This document shows positions 11,570 through 23,920 of a stretch of DNA of 64,000 nt, one piece after another. Under the pieces are notes generated by a model that made no database searches, had not been told where the DNA came from, and saw only the letters and a program-made list of their open reading frames with translations. Source of the stretch: Siphonodentalium dalli. Its lineage: Eukaryota > Mollusca > Scaphopoda > Gadilida > Siphonodentaliidae. The DNA lies in the NCBI GenBank assembly GCA_032622095.1, contig CP136065.1, forward strand, positions 99,335,343-99,399,342, in the 5' to 3' direction. Position 1 is the stretch's first letter. Every line of letters starts with the position of its first letter. The position numbers were made by a program, and so were the translations under genes.

Positions 11570-12110
11570 CTACTGCATCAATTTGGTTAACTGAAGGAAA
11601 CAGACCACCAAACTGTTTGCTGTTGTCGTCCTGGAACTTTGACTAGGTTTTGAAAGCGAGGTTTTCCTGAGACTGGATTCCGAATATTGCCTTTGCTTGG
11701 TGACAACATGGACTTGATTTGTCGACTCGTCCTTCTCAATGGAAGCAGCTTGCTGATCAGATATTTCAAGTGATTGACCAAGCTCAAGAATGTCTTTGAG
11801 AGATTTATCTTGTTCTCGAAGAGCGAAGACGGTTAGACGAACAATGTTGTATAATTTATGATAGAGTCTTACGTCACTGTCCACAAAACCACATTGCATA
11901 GTTAGCTGTCGTATCTGAGTAACACATTCTTCTAGCGATTTCCAAGTAGCTGTTTAGAGTCGTCTTGATTTTGGAGTGAAATAGTCTTTCAAAACTTTCT
12001 TAACTTGAGCGTATATTGGAGTTTCAAGAGTGTTTACAGCATTGAATATATCAAAGAAATTATCGCATGGGTAATGCAATAGTAGTGCCTATTTAAGCTT
12101 ATCTTCGTCG
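11570..12110 (-). pseudogene. gag: gag remnant of the gypsy element
   Basis: Minus-strand reading gives capsid-type segments in two frames. One is LKDYFTPK near 11970-12000. Another is a longer open stretch over 11570-11899 with LREQDKSLKDILELGQSLE, typical of the C-terminal capsid of Mag-type gypsy elements. Frames are broken between segments. A zinc knuckle was not clearly read. Confidence 0.65.
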
Positions 12111-12351
12111 CAATGTCCATGTCATCACATTTATTTTCTGGACAATTCACACATTTCCCTTATACATGGCCCTGCATTAAACTTATAACAGTCATAATCG
12201 AAGCTGGGGTATTATGGTACATTGTAATGTCTATCGCCACTTTTATGAGCGTACCTTGTGGTGTTGGGACTGGATTTTAGCTTTTATCTGCTTTCTGGCG
12301 GAATTAGCTATCACATTTTCTCGTTCAGGGGTTTGTGCATCTCGGTGCGAA

Positions 12352-12499
12352 TGTACGGGACCGATTGGGGTTGGATAAATATACACATTTGGCTTTAATC
12401 TCATTGTTTGTAATTATGCGAAGAAACCTGAATTTACAGATTTATCAAAAATACAACTCCCCTGATCCATACGAAACGAAACAGAACTAAAATACCACA
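12352..12499 (-). repeat. Putative 5' LTR of the gypsy element
   Basis: Direct partner of 8488-8640. It lies upstream of gag in minus orientation and begins TGTACGGG on the plus strand. No clean primer-binding site beginning TGG was identified next to it. Confidence 0.6.
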
Positions 12500-12925
12500 G
12501 AGGGCAACTTCAATCAAGCCCAATTTTCGAGCCTATTATTGTACACTCCTGGTATTACCGTTTAGCCCAGGTTCAGGTACCTGTGCGTGCATATAATAAT
12601 ATGACTAAAACAGGTATTTTCAAAATCTTTGAGTTAATCTTAATCAACGCTTGCTTTGGACAATTGTGTTGACCTTTATCAAACGGGGTGGCTCCAGACT
12701 TTTCTCGTGTCAACATATACGAGCTAAACCACATAATTCAGATATTATCTCTTTGACTTCTTCAGTCTGTCCATATCTCCCGTCGGCCTTCCTGTCTGAA
12801 GAAATCACTTATCTTGTGAATTAGCTAATGATTCACACAACATTGGACGCGTGTATCTCTTCCGCTCCGTCACCGCAGACATATCTTTCCCAGAAGTAAT
12901 TGTCGGGGCTATTGAATTCGTCCCT
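12500..12925. repeat. Repeat R: right part of copy 2 plus partial copy 3
   Basis: 12500-12592 carries the right end (CTCCTGGTATTAC to GTGCAT). 12715-12925 repeats the left part (ACATAATTCAGATATTATCTC, AGAAGTAATTGTCGG, GGGCTATTGAATTC). Some of the repeat lies in unaligned sequence between them. Confidence 0.55.
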
Positions 12926-13077
12926 TACTATTATCGAGGCTGTTCTCCCGTGAATTACCCCGTCTTCGTCGCATATAGGTTCCTATCTATAGTGACGTGC
13001 TTTGTCTCGTAATTGAAATTCGTTGTTCTTTCCTCCTGGGTACAGGACGTCATTTACTTCTTCGTTTGGTGTGTTAA

Positions 13078-13320
13078 CCCTTTCATGACGTGAGCTGCTC
13101 TAACGCTGCCCATAGGGAGCCCCCCCCCCCCCCATATATAAGAGCCCCCCATATATAAGAGAATGCACTGGATTACAATGTCAAGGTAAATATTGTTGGG
13201 CCAATACATTCTCTTATGTATGCGAGGCTACCCATGGAAGACTCGCATATATAAGAAAATGCATTGGCGCAGGGTTTTCACACAAGTTTAGGTAGCTCTA
13301 TAGTCATGAAAGAGTCACGA
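13078..13320. mobile_element. TTAA MITE with palindrome modules, copy 1 (decayed)
   Basis: Left end TTAA-CCCTTTCATGACG. A 14-base C run, then AATACATTCTCTTATGTATG and GCATATATAAGAAAATGC modules. The right end AGTCATGAAAGAGTCA has lost the terminal TTAA. Confidence 0.6.
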
Positions 13321-13329
13321 ACTTGTATA

Positions 13330-16300
13330 CAGGTTTCTATCCGGTATAACAACAACAACGACATCTTATTAATATAACTCAAATTACGATCTGTATGCAT
13401 TACGCTCATTGGTTTATTAGTTCAAATGAATACATTTTGAGAGAACCAAATGTGGTTTTTGTCTTGAACATCAAGAGGTGTCATTGTGGAATAAGTGGGC
13501 CAAATTATACAAATAATTTCTTTCCCCAGAAATCTTCCAAAAAATAACCTGCAGCTTCCACAAATCACCAAGAGTCCATCTTCCATTATTCACCATTCTC
13601 CATTTCATGTAACATTTGTATATCTTCTGTGATAAAATGCTGTTAGGACAATTTTGTGCACACTTGTAAAAGAATATAGGGAAATGTTCCAACACTGTAT
13701 ACCAAAGTGAATCCGTTTGAATAATAAACCAACTCGTTACAAGGTCACGACACTGGGTTTCAATATTTTATTCATAGGAATTCAACTACAGTTCTCGACT
13801 TAATTTATTCCTAAAATATGTTTGCTCAAAGTATATAATTTTATATCATATAATGACTTACGAACTGTCTTCCCTTAAATTATGCTGTGGAAGAAGCCAC
13901 CAGATCTACATGAACACCCGCAATATACGATAAATAGTAAATAGTGATCTAGGGATTCTATGTGTGGTCAAATACTAGTACAATAGAGAACCGCTTATTG
14001 TGTCATATTCCCTAATCAACCCACGAAAAAGTAAATCATTTGGCACGGAAAAGACGTCTGTGCGGGGCTTAACCGCGTAAATATTATTTATAATTTTACG
14101 CATGCTTGTATTTGTTTGCGGTAACAAGCTATTCCCTAAATATCGTCAGGGATCCCCCACGTAAATTCTTGACACCTACTGCCGGGGTTCGCAGCCAATC
14201 ACACACAGTTCGGTGACCATCTCCATCCATATGAACATGATTACGTTATTATGACATACTTTATTTCTGTGTGCTCCGAGTGGGGTGCAGTTGGAAATTA
14301 CAAGATGGACACCACAACGGAGATAGTTTAGCCACGTCATTGCATGCATACTCCCACCCAATCGTATGGGTAGAGTAGCAAATCTTGTCTCGATGCCACA
14401 TCTGATTTAACTGTCGTGTAAAAGCGTTAACTTAACTTGAGATAAAGTTAAAGACCTGCACTTCCCACGAGAGAAGAAACGAAATTACATTCATGGCGCA
14501 GAGACGGATGGCGAGATAAGGCCCATATGCTGTCGGATCTCACGCATAAATCGCTTCGATTTACAGCCGCTCGTATTTCCACGAGTTCACTATTTAAATT
14601 AAGGTTCCTGCAAATGGCATCCAACGCCCATGAGATAGGAACAATGAGATCCAATTTCCGCGCGGCGACTTGGAACCATTACCGTGATAGAGAGTATCGC
14701 CAACATGTTGTCGTCCTTTTATATAGAGTGCGATCCATGTGCCTTAACATGGTCGATGATATAGCCTTGGGGGATGTGGGGACCAACACAAGAGCATATT
14801 TGAAATGCATCATAATTGTAAAACATTGAGCTGCCATTATCGCTAGTTCCTGGATCCTATTTTGGAATGAATGAATTTGGAATGCGACGAATAGAAAGAT
14901 GCGGTTATATTATACAAATCACGACGGTTAGCAATGTATCAATACGCATGTGCGGTGAAGAAAGAGACAAATATGGGGACTCCACCTCTTGACCTCGATT
15001 GACTGGTGCATGTATTTACATTGGTGGAAAGTACCTTGTGCCCCTTGCTCCGCAATACTTCCGTTACCGCTGGACATCGTGTTTCAATATCTACCAAAAT
15101 TTAGCTCATAGTCCTTAGTGGGAGAAACTTAGGGTTGACAGGAGACAATACGTCTGTAGAAACAGTTTAATAAGTGTGTTTAGCGCTGTCGATGTGCAAT
15201 AATAAACCCGATATCGTACATTCTCTATGACTTCAATTGTGAAATATATAACAACTTTCATGCAAAATGAAAAACTGTGTTACATTGTATAATCATTGAT
15301 TAATTCCAACATTATTGCGCTTATCGAAAGTTCAGTACATTATTATTTTACAGCAAACAGTTGTTTTGAAAGTATGCAATTTAACACTGACAGAATGACC
15401 GGATACAAAAATTAAGATGAACAAAGAAATCTCAATGCAGTAAACGACCGGCTCAGTGCCTGATTGGTCTATCTGCTAATAAATATTTGATTGGCAGCAC
15501 TGCTTTTGAAAGGTCACTGTTTCTATTTCGCATATTCCATTGACATGTGAATGACACATTGATCACCAGACACAGTGAATTCAATTGTTTTATACGATAC
15601 GAGTTGCTTGTTTCGCGCATTAACTCGGCGATATTATTAGATTAATTGAATAGCAGACATGCATCGGTGATGTGACAGATAGCGAATATTGGTAAGATAG
15701 ACAACGCTTGTAGGTATTGATCTCGGTTGTGCTAGCGAGCATCAGAGTATGTACATTAATGTGAATTGCGATGCAGTTTTGTGGAATTACTACTGTCTTT
15801 AGAAAATAACATGCCAGAACATTTGGAAAAAAGGGAGAACAATGTTAAATGACGTTAATCTATGACACGCGATTGGTAACCACTATGTCTTTATACATGT
15901 TATTATGGCTCGTCATGGATGTAACCTATCAAAAAGACCAGACAATGCTGCAGTACATTGTCTGGAAGTAAATGTGTGATGTGAGGGTGTACCCCCTATA
16001 TACCCCATGAATCATGAATACCAGATAAAACAGAAGGATAAATCCTGCATACCAGTCTACCAGATAAGAAACTATAGAATACAAGTCATAGTTAGTCCAC
16101 ACTAATATGATAATGTTCATACTTCCAACGTATCAAGATGTATGATACTGCATTACGTCAAAATATGCCTGCGAAACAATCAAATGTTTGAACAAATGGT
16201 GCTATAATATCTCCGTACCAGCTTTGTTGTTGAGTCCTGATTACCGGTTAAAATGGGCATATGAATCCAGACTATCAGTTAAAGACATATTATGGACTTG

Positions 16301-17660
16301 TGCGAGTGCGATAAACTTATAAGTTAGTACTCAGGCGCTATGCCAACCTGGGGAATGTATCATTCTACTAAGATCACCGAAAATTTCAAATGAATCGACC
16401 ATACCACTCCATAGAAAACATCGTCTGAACTACGCTCAATTGTAAATATTTACACCTTAATTCGGGACGCAACAATCGGCGATAAACTAACGCAAACGAT
16501 TTCGCCATCTAGAGTCATTGCATTTAATTAATATATAATAATGGCGGTGCGTGTTGTGAATTTGGATTAATATTCGTAAAAAATAACTACTTTGAGCAAG
16601 ATTATTCTACATGTCTATTTGATCACCCTACCGGAGTGTTTCACATCTCGTGAACAGAGAGATGTGAATCATGCGTACAGCCTGGAAATGGCATGAATCC
16701 CGTGTACCAAAAAGAGGGGGTGGTACCCTCCTATGTTGGAGACATCACAATTTCTCCCAGTTCCTGTGTTTGTCTCAAAATGCAATTGAGCAAACAGACC
16801 ATCCAGTTCCAATAGACATTATAGATACGAACATTAGCTATCTTGCCTAGATAATGCCATGAATCTCTGCTGTATAGCTACGCCCATAGAGAGCATACTC
16901 CATCAGTACAAAACCTGGGAGATTTTTGATGTTGTGAAATGGAAGTTCATACCATTGAAAAAGTAATATATTTCTTAGTTAATACTTGTTTCTTAATAAT
17001 TTACTTTACAGTAGGTGAAAGTTCCAAATCAAAATTGGCGGTTTTAAGTGACTTTGTGAACGATTTTGCTTTGCGTCTCATAACAATCGTGGAATTTCTC
17101 CCGGGTAATTAATTCAATGTTTATTGCGATATCCGCTCATTAAAGTCGCATAAAACATGCAATCTCGATCTGGGACCACCCATTACTGTGATGTAGATTA
17201 TTGGGGAAACGTATCAACAAAGAAATATAGTCCATGCCTTTATTCAAAGTTATAAAGTTCCCTGTCAGAACGGGTCAGAACATAACAATGTTGCCAGGTT
17301 TTGTACTGTGGAATATTATCTCTGCGGGTGTGGATAGAGTAGAGATTCATGGCATGGCCTACTATCGTGCAATATTTTATCAACACAAGAGGAACTGTAT
17401 CTCTGACTTAATCCACGTGTGGTCGGGGGATTCCACAAACATCGATTGAACTCTTATCAGACACATGATCTGATTTCTTATTCTCGTTGGGATCAAAGGA
17501 TGTCATCAAATTCCCATTCCTTGCGAAATTAAATTAAAAAACATGATTATAGCAGAATCGAAGACAGAGGTTTTCAAGTACAGCAAGGACTAATGGTCAT
17601 TGAAATATCCCTTAATGTTGTATCCAAAAGGAGACGATGTTGTGTGGTAAAGTGTGTACA
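13330..17660. other. Region without recognised genes or repeats
   Basis: Read in all frames: only short ORFs (the longest, about 100 codons at 14527-14829, has no recognisable domain). A 10-bp-arm hairpin (CCAGACAATG) lies at about 15939-15966. No splice-consistent exon set seen. Confidence 0.5.
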
Positions 17661-17665
17661 GTCAT

Positions 17666-17738
17666 GTCCCGGTGGTTCAGTCGGCAAGGGCCATTGTGTA
17701 TTAGACCGCCATAAGGTTCTATTCCCGCAAAGGGAGGA
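17666..17738 (+). pseudogene. tRNA-like remnant (tRNA pseudogene or SINE head)
   Basis: TGGTTCAGTCGG resembles the A box and GGTTCTATTCC the B box, starting 42 bp apart, near normal tRNA spacing. A D stem (GTTC/GGGC) and a partial acceptor pairing (TCCC/GGGA) can be drawn, but the anticodon arm is poor. Confidence 0.4.
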
Positions 17739-18589
17739 ATTGGACAGTTTGACAGTAATGTTGCTTAACGTGTGATGGTGGTTTCTACGTGCTGTGGAGT
17801 TATTTCCGATACGTTTATCAAATTGTCATTGTTGTGGAATTTAGCAAATGCGAACGGTTCAAGTAAAAGCCAACGAGTGTATGTATGCGACATTGAATCA
17901 CATGTATGTTTTATGATATGTTATCGATGGACGTTGTAAAATTATCTGACTAGCCATCTCGATTGGGATTGGCCTGTTTGCATTAACCTGTTCTATACCG
18001 AATGGATAATCCCTTCAGTTATACAAGTATACAAGGTAGTGCGGTCGTGAAACTCAGAAGAAATTGGATACAAGCTGATGCGAGTGTCATTCGCCGCGGA
18101 AAAACACCAGGAACAACATATCCAAAATCAGAAAAAAAATTCGCTCATGAGAAAATTCCGGATCCAAGTTGGAGTCTAAAAATAGCTGTTGGTATCGAAA
18201 AATGCTGAATTTCTGCGGTAGATGCTTCAAATAATGTCTAATTCGTAATATATTGAAATATACACAAACAATGCTTAGTCATAAACCATATAGGTAGCAT
18301 GTCTGTCCCAAAATGGCCGCCAAAATGGACAAAATCGATTGAAATTTACATTTTGTGCAAAATTGAATAGCTAGTCCTATACGAGTGAACAATCGCTTGA
18401 ATTATGCGAGGAAGAATGATTGCTGATTATAAGAGATGTACGAATTCTCATGAATGTATCTCAGAGAGCAAGCGACAGCAGGGTCTCATGCAGCGGTCGA
18501 ATCTGGTCTTTTGGGCGCCCAGAAACGAAACAATAACCCGGTTTTATATGTACGGTTTATCTTGAATCGTGTGGTATATGTGTAATTAA

Positions 18590-18980
18590 CCCTTTACCCA
18601 ACACACCGGCCAAAACCGGCCAAATAAAGCTTCAACAGCCTAAAATATCTTGGGTCTGTCTCAATAAAACCATACAAATATGGATATCATTGGAACCGGC
18701 TCATTGACCACATTGTGATGGTTACAGTTATCCCTGTGCCAATGCATTCTCTTATATATGCGAGTCGACCATAGGTCGCCTCGCATATATAAGAGAATGC
18801 ATTGGCCTAAAAAAAATCTTTTTTTAACACTTTTTACCGTTTTTTCTTACATTCTTTAACAATTTTATAATTTTTAATGTGTTAAGCCAATGCATTCTCT
18901 TATATATGCGAGGCGACCTATGGTCGACTCGCATATATAAGAGAATGCATTGGCACAGGGCCGTTCTGTTGGGTAAAGGG
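18590..18980. mobile_element. TTAA MITE with two 69-bp palindromes
   Basis: TTAA flanks (18586-18589, 18981-18984). Ends CCCTTTACCCAACA and TGTTGGGTAAAGGG. Two palindromes of 69 bp lie at 18738-18806 and 18886-18954 (arms GCCAATGCATTCTCTTATAT). CACCGGCCAAAACCGGCC follows the left end. Confidence 0.9.
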
Positions 18981-19746
18981 TTAAACCGTTAAATATATAT
19001 ATATAAGACTTATTAGGGATGTATTGATTCTGTGATCTTTTCTAGAGGCATATATATGTACCAAGAGCGGTTCACGAATGTGACCGATCATCATTTATTT
19101 TGATATCTACAAAATCAAACCTTTTAAATTGTACTTCTTTCAAACAGTGTGAGAGATATGCATTTAATACTGGTAAAATATGTAGATCCTAGTGTCCGTG
19201 TCTCAAAATAGTAGTCATTGTTGCCTCCGATCAAATGATGAAACACGAATATTTCGCTTTTATCACAAGAATGTATGGTGGTATACTATGAACGCAATTT
19301 ATCAAAAACACACAGGAGTACCATAGACTATCTTCCATAAATTCTAATTTGACCAAAATTGCCTATATATTCTGTGGCAGAGACTGCGTTTTACCTGGAA
19401 ATTACATTTGGTTTTATTCACCAAGGCCACATATACGCGGAACTTACTACGTTATCTGCAACCGGACCACCACGGTTAACCCTTCTCCCTAATGTTACAT
19501 ATAGCTGCTGCACACAAAACCACAATTAGCAATATTGCGTGATATCAGCCATGATCAGCTGATATTTAGCACGAGTGCGTGGTGATAATGGTAAGATATG
19601 TTCAAACAAAAATATACTGAAAACTAATACAGGTGTAAAGTGGCGACTGAAGTAATTTTAACAAGAAACCGGTTTGGTAGCAGCATGAAAATTAGTATTA
19701 CATAACATGTACGATGCACCGACTCGTTGATACGGTGAGACGTGGT

Positions 19747-19814
19747 GCTAATATATTGAAGATATGAATGTTTCTTTACAGCTAATATATTGAAGATATG
19801 AATGTTTCTTTACA
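19747..19814. repeat. Perfect tandem duplication, 2 x 34 bp
   Basis: GCTAATATATTGAAGATATG and the following 14 bases are repeated exactly once, head to tail. Confidence 0.95.
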
Positions 19815-20338
19815 GTATAATAAGCATTGCGACATATGTGTATGGTTTATTATCGCGGAGAGTGTTGAAATTTCCGGAAATGTAACTAGTATTTATACCG
19901 CAAGTTTATGCACTTCAATTTCTGCGTTACATTCAATAATTAATCATCATTCCGAATGAAACTACCATGCTCTGTGTGACGAAACATTACTTCGTGTATA
20001 TTGCAAGCCCTAAATTATTATTTTGGCCGCCCGACAGTTGGATGTTGGATAAGCAGAAAGCCCAAACTTTAAAGACGAATATCATTGGGGGTTGACTTGC
20101 GTTGCAGTGACATATGATTCCTTCAGAAGGATGTGTTTAATGATCTGTGTACCTTTAAAGATATTTAACAACATACTTGTATATTACCAATACGTATTTT
20201 CACTCCAATGTGGTTATATAATATGTTGCTTTCTTCGTCGAATGGCCATTTTGACATCCATTTCATGGCCGCGATTGTATTGTTATCTGTCCATGTCACT
20301 CTATTCGCTCTAGTACTTTAATTTCACACAAACTGGTA

Positions 20339-21132
20339 TACCTTACTCGTATTTAAATTCGCGCAGTAGTACTTTTTGCGCACCAGTCGTTGCGCGAATT
20401 TAAAACTGAGCGAAAAAAAATAATTAAGATATACCACAGGGAAATAAAGAGGGTTGTGTTGATGTGTTACATACACTACGAAACGCTGGACACTGAATAG
20501 GTAATTACGCCTATATATACACGTAGGCGTATATTTACATTCGTTCAACCCCCAATATAACAAAATCAAAACCTTTAGTCAATGCTAAGCGACGTATATA
20601 CATCATGGTAACGTCGTCGATGTTGAAATGCTTGTAAGAAATACACATATTCTAGATTACATGTGAATGAATGCACGTCCACCTATTCACCACCCTGTAG
20701 TGACACCGTGGCCATAGCGACTGCGTTAGTTATGTCATCACAACCCACAGCCACCTGTTGATTTTTCTGATGTCAGTTGCCTTCGCCATTGTGGATTTGT
20801 GTTTTCATGTTCATTTCATTTCAGTCCAGTCCATCACTATTTCAAAATCAGAATAATGGTTTAAAGCATATAAACATCCATCACCGCAACAAAATGATGA
20901 TGCGGTTATTGTCTACTCGATGTTTACAAATCCGCTGCGATCGAGTTTAATATACACATGTATCTTCAGAAACGACTAAGAACTTAAACTGTCGTCAGTT
21001 AACGTACAAGATATTTACGAAAATAGTTTTGTCAGTTTTTAATTCGCGCAGATAGGATCGCAAATTTAAAGTGCGTGAATTCAAAACTGAGCGAAAAATT
21101 AGTACTGTGCAAATCTAAATACGAGTAAGGTA
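20339..21132. mobile_element. TIR element, about 0.8 kb
   Basis: Left ACCTTACTCGTATTTAAATT matches right AATCTAAATACGAGTAAGGT in reverse. Inner TTTAAAACTGAGCGAAAAA also recurs near the right end. Target duplication unclear. Confidence 0.65.
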
Positions 21133-21429
21133 ACTACGTAATTCCGATGAAACAATATATCGTATAATAACTTATTTCGAGAACTGATGTAATATAGACA
21201 ACCATTTTGGACGTCATCTTGAATTACAAAGTTTCGCCAAGGGGGATTTTTGATATGTTGTTCCTGCGGCTTTTCCAGGTCGAATGGCACCAAATTCGGT
21301 TTCAACGACCAAACTATTGGGGCGGTCTATTATTCATTTATAGGGGTGTGCATGTAATAAAATCAGACGGCAGACAGAAAAACTGATAAAATAAGAGCGA
21401 GCAGCATGATTCATATTCATTGGTGGGAT

Positions 21430-21537
21430 ATGTTCAAATAATAAGTTCAACAAAACCACCTATGGTCTTTTGTTTAACTTACTATCTGAACATTTCTTAA
21501 TGGAACTATTTAGTATTTAGTATAGAAAGGGTTAATT
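21430..21537. repeat. Partial MITE related to 1416-1684
   Basis: Shares ATAATAAGTTCAACAAA and ends in TTTAGTATAGAAAGGG followed by TTAA. The left half is missing. Confidence 0.5.
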
Positions 21538-21781
21538 CATTGAGTTATTGCTAACTATTTTATATAAGTCAATGTAATTAAATGTCCCCGAAACAGTTAG
21601 ATAATGATCATGTCTTGGGTACTTCCAACGTACTTGCCAACGATCCAGAAAATGACACTGAGAAATTGATCGGTACCTTTTTCTTAATATCTAGCACCGC
21701 TTTCAGCAGAGACCACCAACGTTATTAAATTATAACAGGACCAGTTGATCAGACATGATTGTATATATGTAGGTTATTTAA

Positions 21782-22047
21782 CCCTTTCGTGACGGCAATT
21801 GCGCTGGTGCAACATTAAATATCATGTTCCAGTGCATTCTCTTATATATGCGTCATGCGAGTCTCCTACAGGGAGCCTCGCAACTATGAGAGAATGCACT
21901 GCATTGCTTACAAGGTCAATGTAAATATTGTTAGGCCAATGTATTGTCTTTTATATGCGAGGCTCCCCATAGGAGATTCGCATATATAAGAGAATGCATT
22001 GGCAGAGGGTTTTTGCAAAATTTCATGAAGTTCCAGTCATAGAAGGG
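21782..22047. mobile_element. TTAA MITE with palindrome modules, copy 3
   Basis: TTAA on both sides (21778-21781, 22048-22051). Ends CCCTTTCGTGACGG and CCAGTCATAGAAGGG. Two imperfect palindromes (GTGCATTCTCTTATATATG type) separated by TGTAAATATTGTTAGGCC. Confidence 0.85.
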
Positions 22048-22359
22048 TTAAATGGACTCATTTCCTTTGGAGTGGTTTCATGCGAAATAACATAAACGTC
22101 TGTAAATTAACTATCATCAGCAAGTGCATGAATAAATATATTGACTTTTATTCCAGGAGATATTGATCGACCTCTGCACCCCCTCCCAGGACTTAACTTC
22201 ACCCCACTAATTTTCTTTCTTAATGTCTCCTCTAACTTTTTTTCGGTTGTTATCAAGAAAAATAAGTGGCCGCAGAGACTTCAGACAAGATGACATATAT
22301 GCAACAGGTCTTTTCGTCGCCTTGTTTTCCGCATTTTGAAATATTACCGAAATTCCCTC

Positions 22360-22690
22360 ATTTTCCCATCATTGGGCACTATTGTCGCGACATCTCCAAA
22401 TATGCTGATAGCTGAGTTGGAAATATTGAGGTGAAGTAATCACCTTGCATCTCATACAAGAGATTGTTTTCCAAATCGAAGATGGCGGCCAAAATGGCGA
22501 TCGAAATGTGAAAATAAGCTTACATTCCTTTACTTTCTTACGATGGGCGTTATTGTTACGCGAATTTCCCCCACCATTACATGTTGATATGGAATATTGA
22601 TATGAAGTATTCATTTGAGTTTGGCAATTGATACTCACAGTCAAGATGGCGGCTAAACTGGCGGCCAGAAATTGAAAAGAAGTCGATATT
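22360..22690. repeat. Two degenerate units with AAGATGGCGGC motifs
   Basis: Units of about 165 bp share TTGGAAATATTGAGGTGAAG / ATGGAATATTGATATGAAG and then TCGAAGATGGCGGCCAAAAT / TCAAGATGGCGGCTAAACT. The ORF here on the minus strand is a by-product. Confidence 0.6.
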
Positions 22691-23233
22691 TCCACATAAT
22701 AATTTCAACTTGTTGTCATAATATCGATATGTATGCGGCCTCGGTGAATATTCACTTCCCAGGGTTGATAAATCATTATGTCAACATCGAAACAATGTAA
22801 TAAGTGTTTTATTTATGTTCTACCAATGCTATCAAGTCACATTAGGCCTGAAACACACCACCCCGTGTATATATGTGCATGGATCCATCAAATGCAAAAC
22901 AATGTAGACACTGTATCATTGGAAGAACCCAGGGATTTACAATCTCTAATAATAACTCATGATGTCGCGTGACTACTTATTAACCCGTATTGCCTATCTA
23001 TAGCAAAATCCAGTAGATGTCGTTATTTATCAACTTCTTTTCCGTGTGATTTAGTATGGGACTTTTAGAAGAAAGTGTATGATCATATAATATATATTCC
23101 CACATGTTATAGCAGGTCAATAATTATTTCATTATATTTATATTTGAAGATACGCTGAGGTGAACAGAATGGCCAGATGAGGTAGACATACACATCGGAT
23201 TCTTCTGTGTAGATTAGGGTCTGTGTTGAGACC

Positions 23234-23439
23234 ATGAGGCCGGCTTTACACGCCGGTATACTTCGGACTCGAAGGCAGAAGTCACAGAGGGTATCTTCGC
23301 GACCACATACCTTCTCACAGAGTCGGCTGTTGATTCTTGTGTTTGTGGGAGGAGTAATTCTGATTCCGGGGGTGGCGCTTACTATTCTAGGATTCAAGAA
23401 CCGAGCCACCCTTGACGACATGTCTCCCGTACAGCGCAT
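23234..23439 (+). CDS. Coding exon 1 of a two-pass transmembrane protein
   Basis: ATG at 23234 has A at -3. The exon encodes 68 residues plus two bases of codon 69 and stops at a consensus donor, GTAAGT (23440-23445). The N-terminus is basic (RTRRQKSQR), followed by a hydrophobic segment at about residues 32-54 (RLLILVFVGG then VILIPGVALT), so the N-terminus is probably cytoplasmic. Phase fits exon 2 exactly: AT plus G makes a Met codon. A pyrimidine-rich stretch ending in TAG just before 23211 could be an acceptor, so an exon further upstream cannot be excluded; read through without splicing, that TAG is an in-frame stop. I do not recognise the family. The layout (TM1, short loop, TM2 starting with I-G-P) recalls small TMEM-type proteins in general. 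Confidence rests on the three-exon phase agreement and intact reading frame. Confidence 0.8.
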
Positions 23440-23649
23440 GTAAGTAGATGTACAATTCGTTGTATTGTTGTCACGGACAATAGCGGTTGATTGGGAAATT
23501 GCGGCAAAAAACTTATCATCCACCTAAAGTCTCTTTGAAAAGCCGAAGGGAATCCTATTAGAGATTTACGTCTATGGATCTGTCTTGAGATTTCTTTTCT
23601 GTATTGATGGGACCCATTTTATTGGATGGCCCAGACCGATTTCATTGGT

Positions 23650-23920
23650 TAGTGGCGCAACAGATAATTTCTTGGCGGAAACAATGATATGTTGACAAAT
23701 TTCCCACGCATAGCGAAACACCAGAAATATTGTAATACAGAATACAGGCGACATATTCATAATTCATTATACTCATTGCAATCTAGGAGACATTATCTTC
23801 GAGTTTTTATCAGACTCAGTCAACGATATTTATGACTGATTATTCTTTCGCATATTGTTGTTTTATAACTACTACTAAATACTATGATTCTCACAAATAT
23901 TAACTACGCCAGGCATGCGC
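23650..23920. repeat. Dispersed repeat U, copy 1 (left part)
   Basis: Matches 49650-49905 in order: GATATGTTGACAA, CATAGCGAAACAC, GAATACAGGCGA, TCGAGTTTTTATCA and TACTACTAAATACTA. The copy continues into the 922-bp duplicated unit. Confidence 0.65.

Larger units (their letters stand above)
8488..12499 (-). mobile_element. Decayed Ty3/gypsy LTR retrotransposon (short-LTR, Mag-like)
   Basis: On the minus strand the order is gag, protease, reverse transcriptase, RNase H, integrase, which is the Ty3/gypsy order. Every domain is broken by frameshifts or stops, so the element is dead. A repeat of about 140-150 bp at both ends (8488-8640 and 12352-12499; starts TGTA, shares GGACCGATT and ACAACTCCCCTGATCCATAC) is the likely LTR. 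Such short LTRs fit Mag-type elements. The insertion interrupts repeat R: the left flank ends ATGTGATAAA and the right flank resumes GCAACTT, and these are adjacent in the empty copy near 6540-6560. A target-site duplication is not clear, and LTR borders are approximate by a few bases. Confidence 0.85.

Noticed and set aside
7640-12925. Repeat R as the LTR pair of the gypsy element
   Set aside because: The order of blocks differs on the two sides (left block before the short repeat on one side, after it on the other), so R is the interrupted host repeat and the short repeat is the LTR.
14176-14829. Possible coding exons around 14.2-14.8 kb
   Set aside because: Overlapping ORFs on both strands without domain, codon pattern or splice-phase support.
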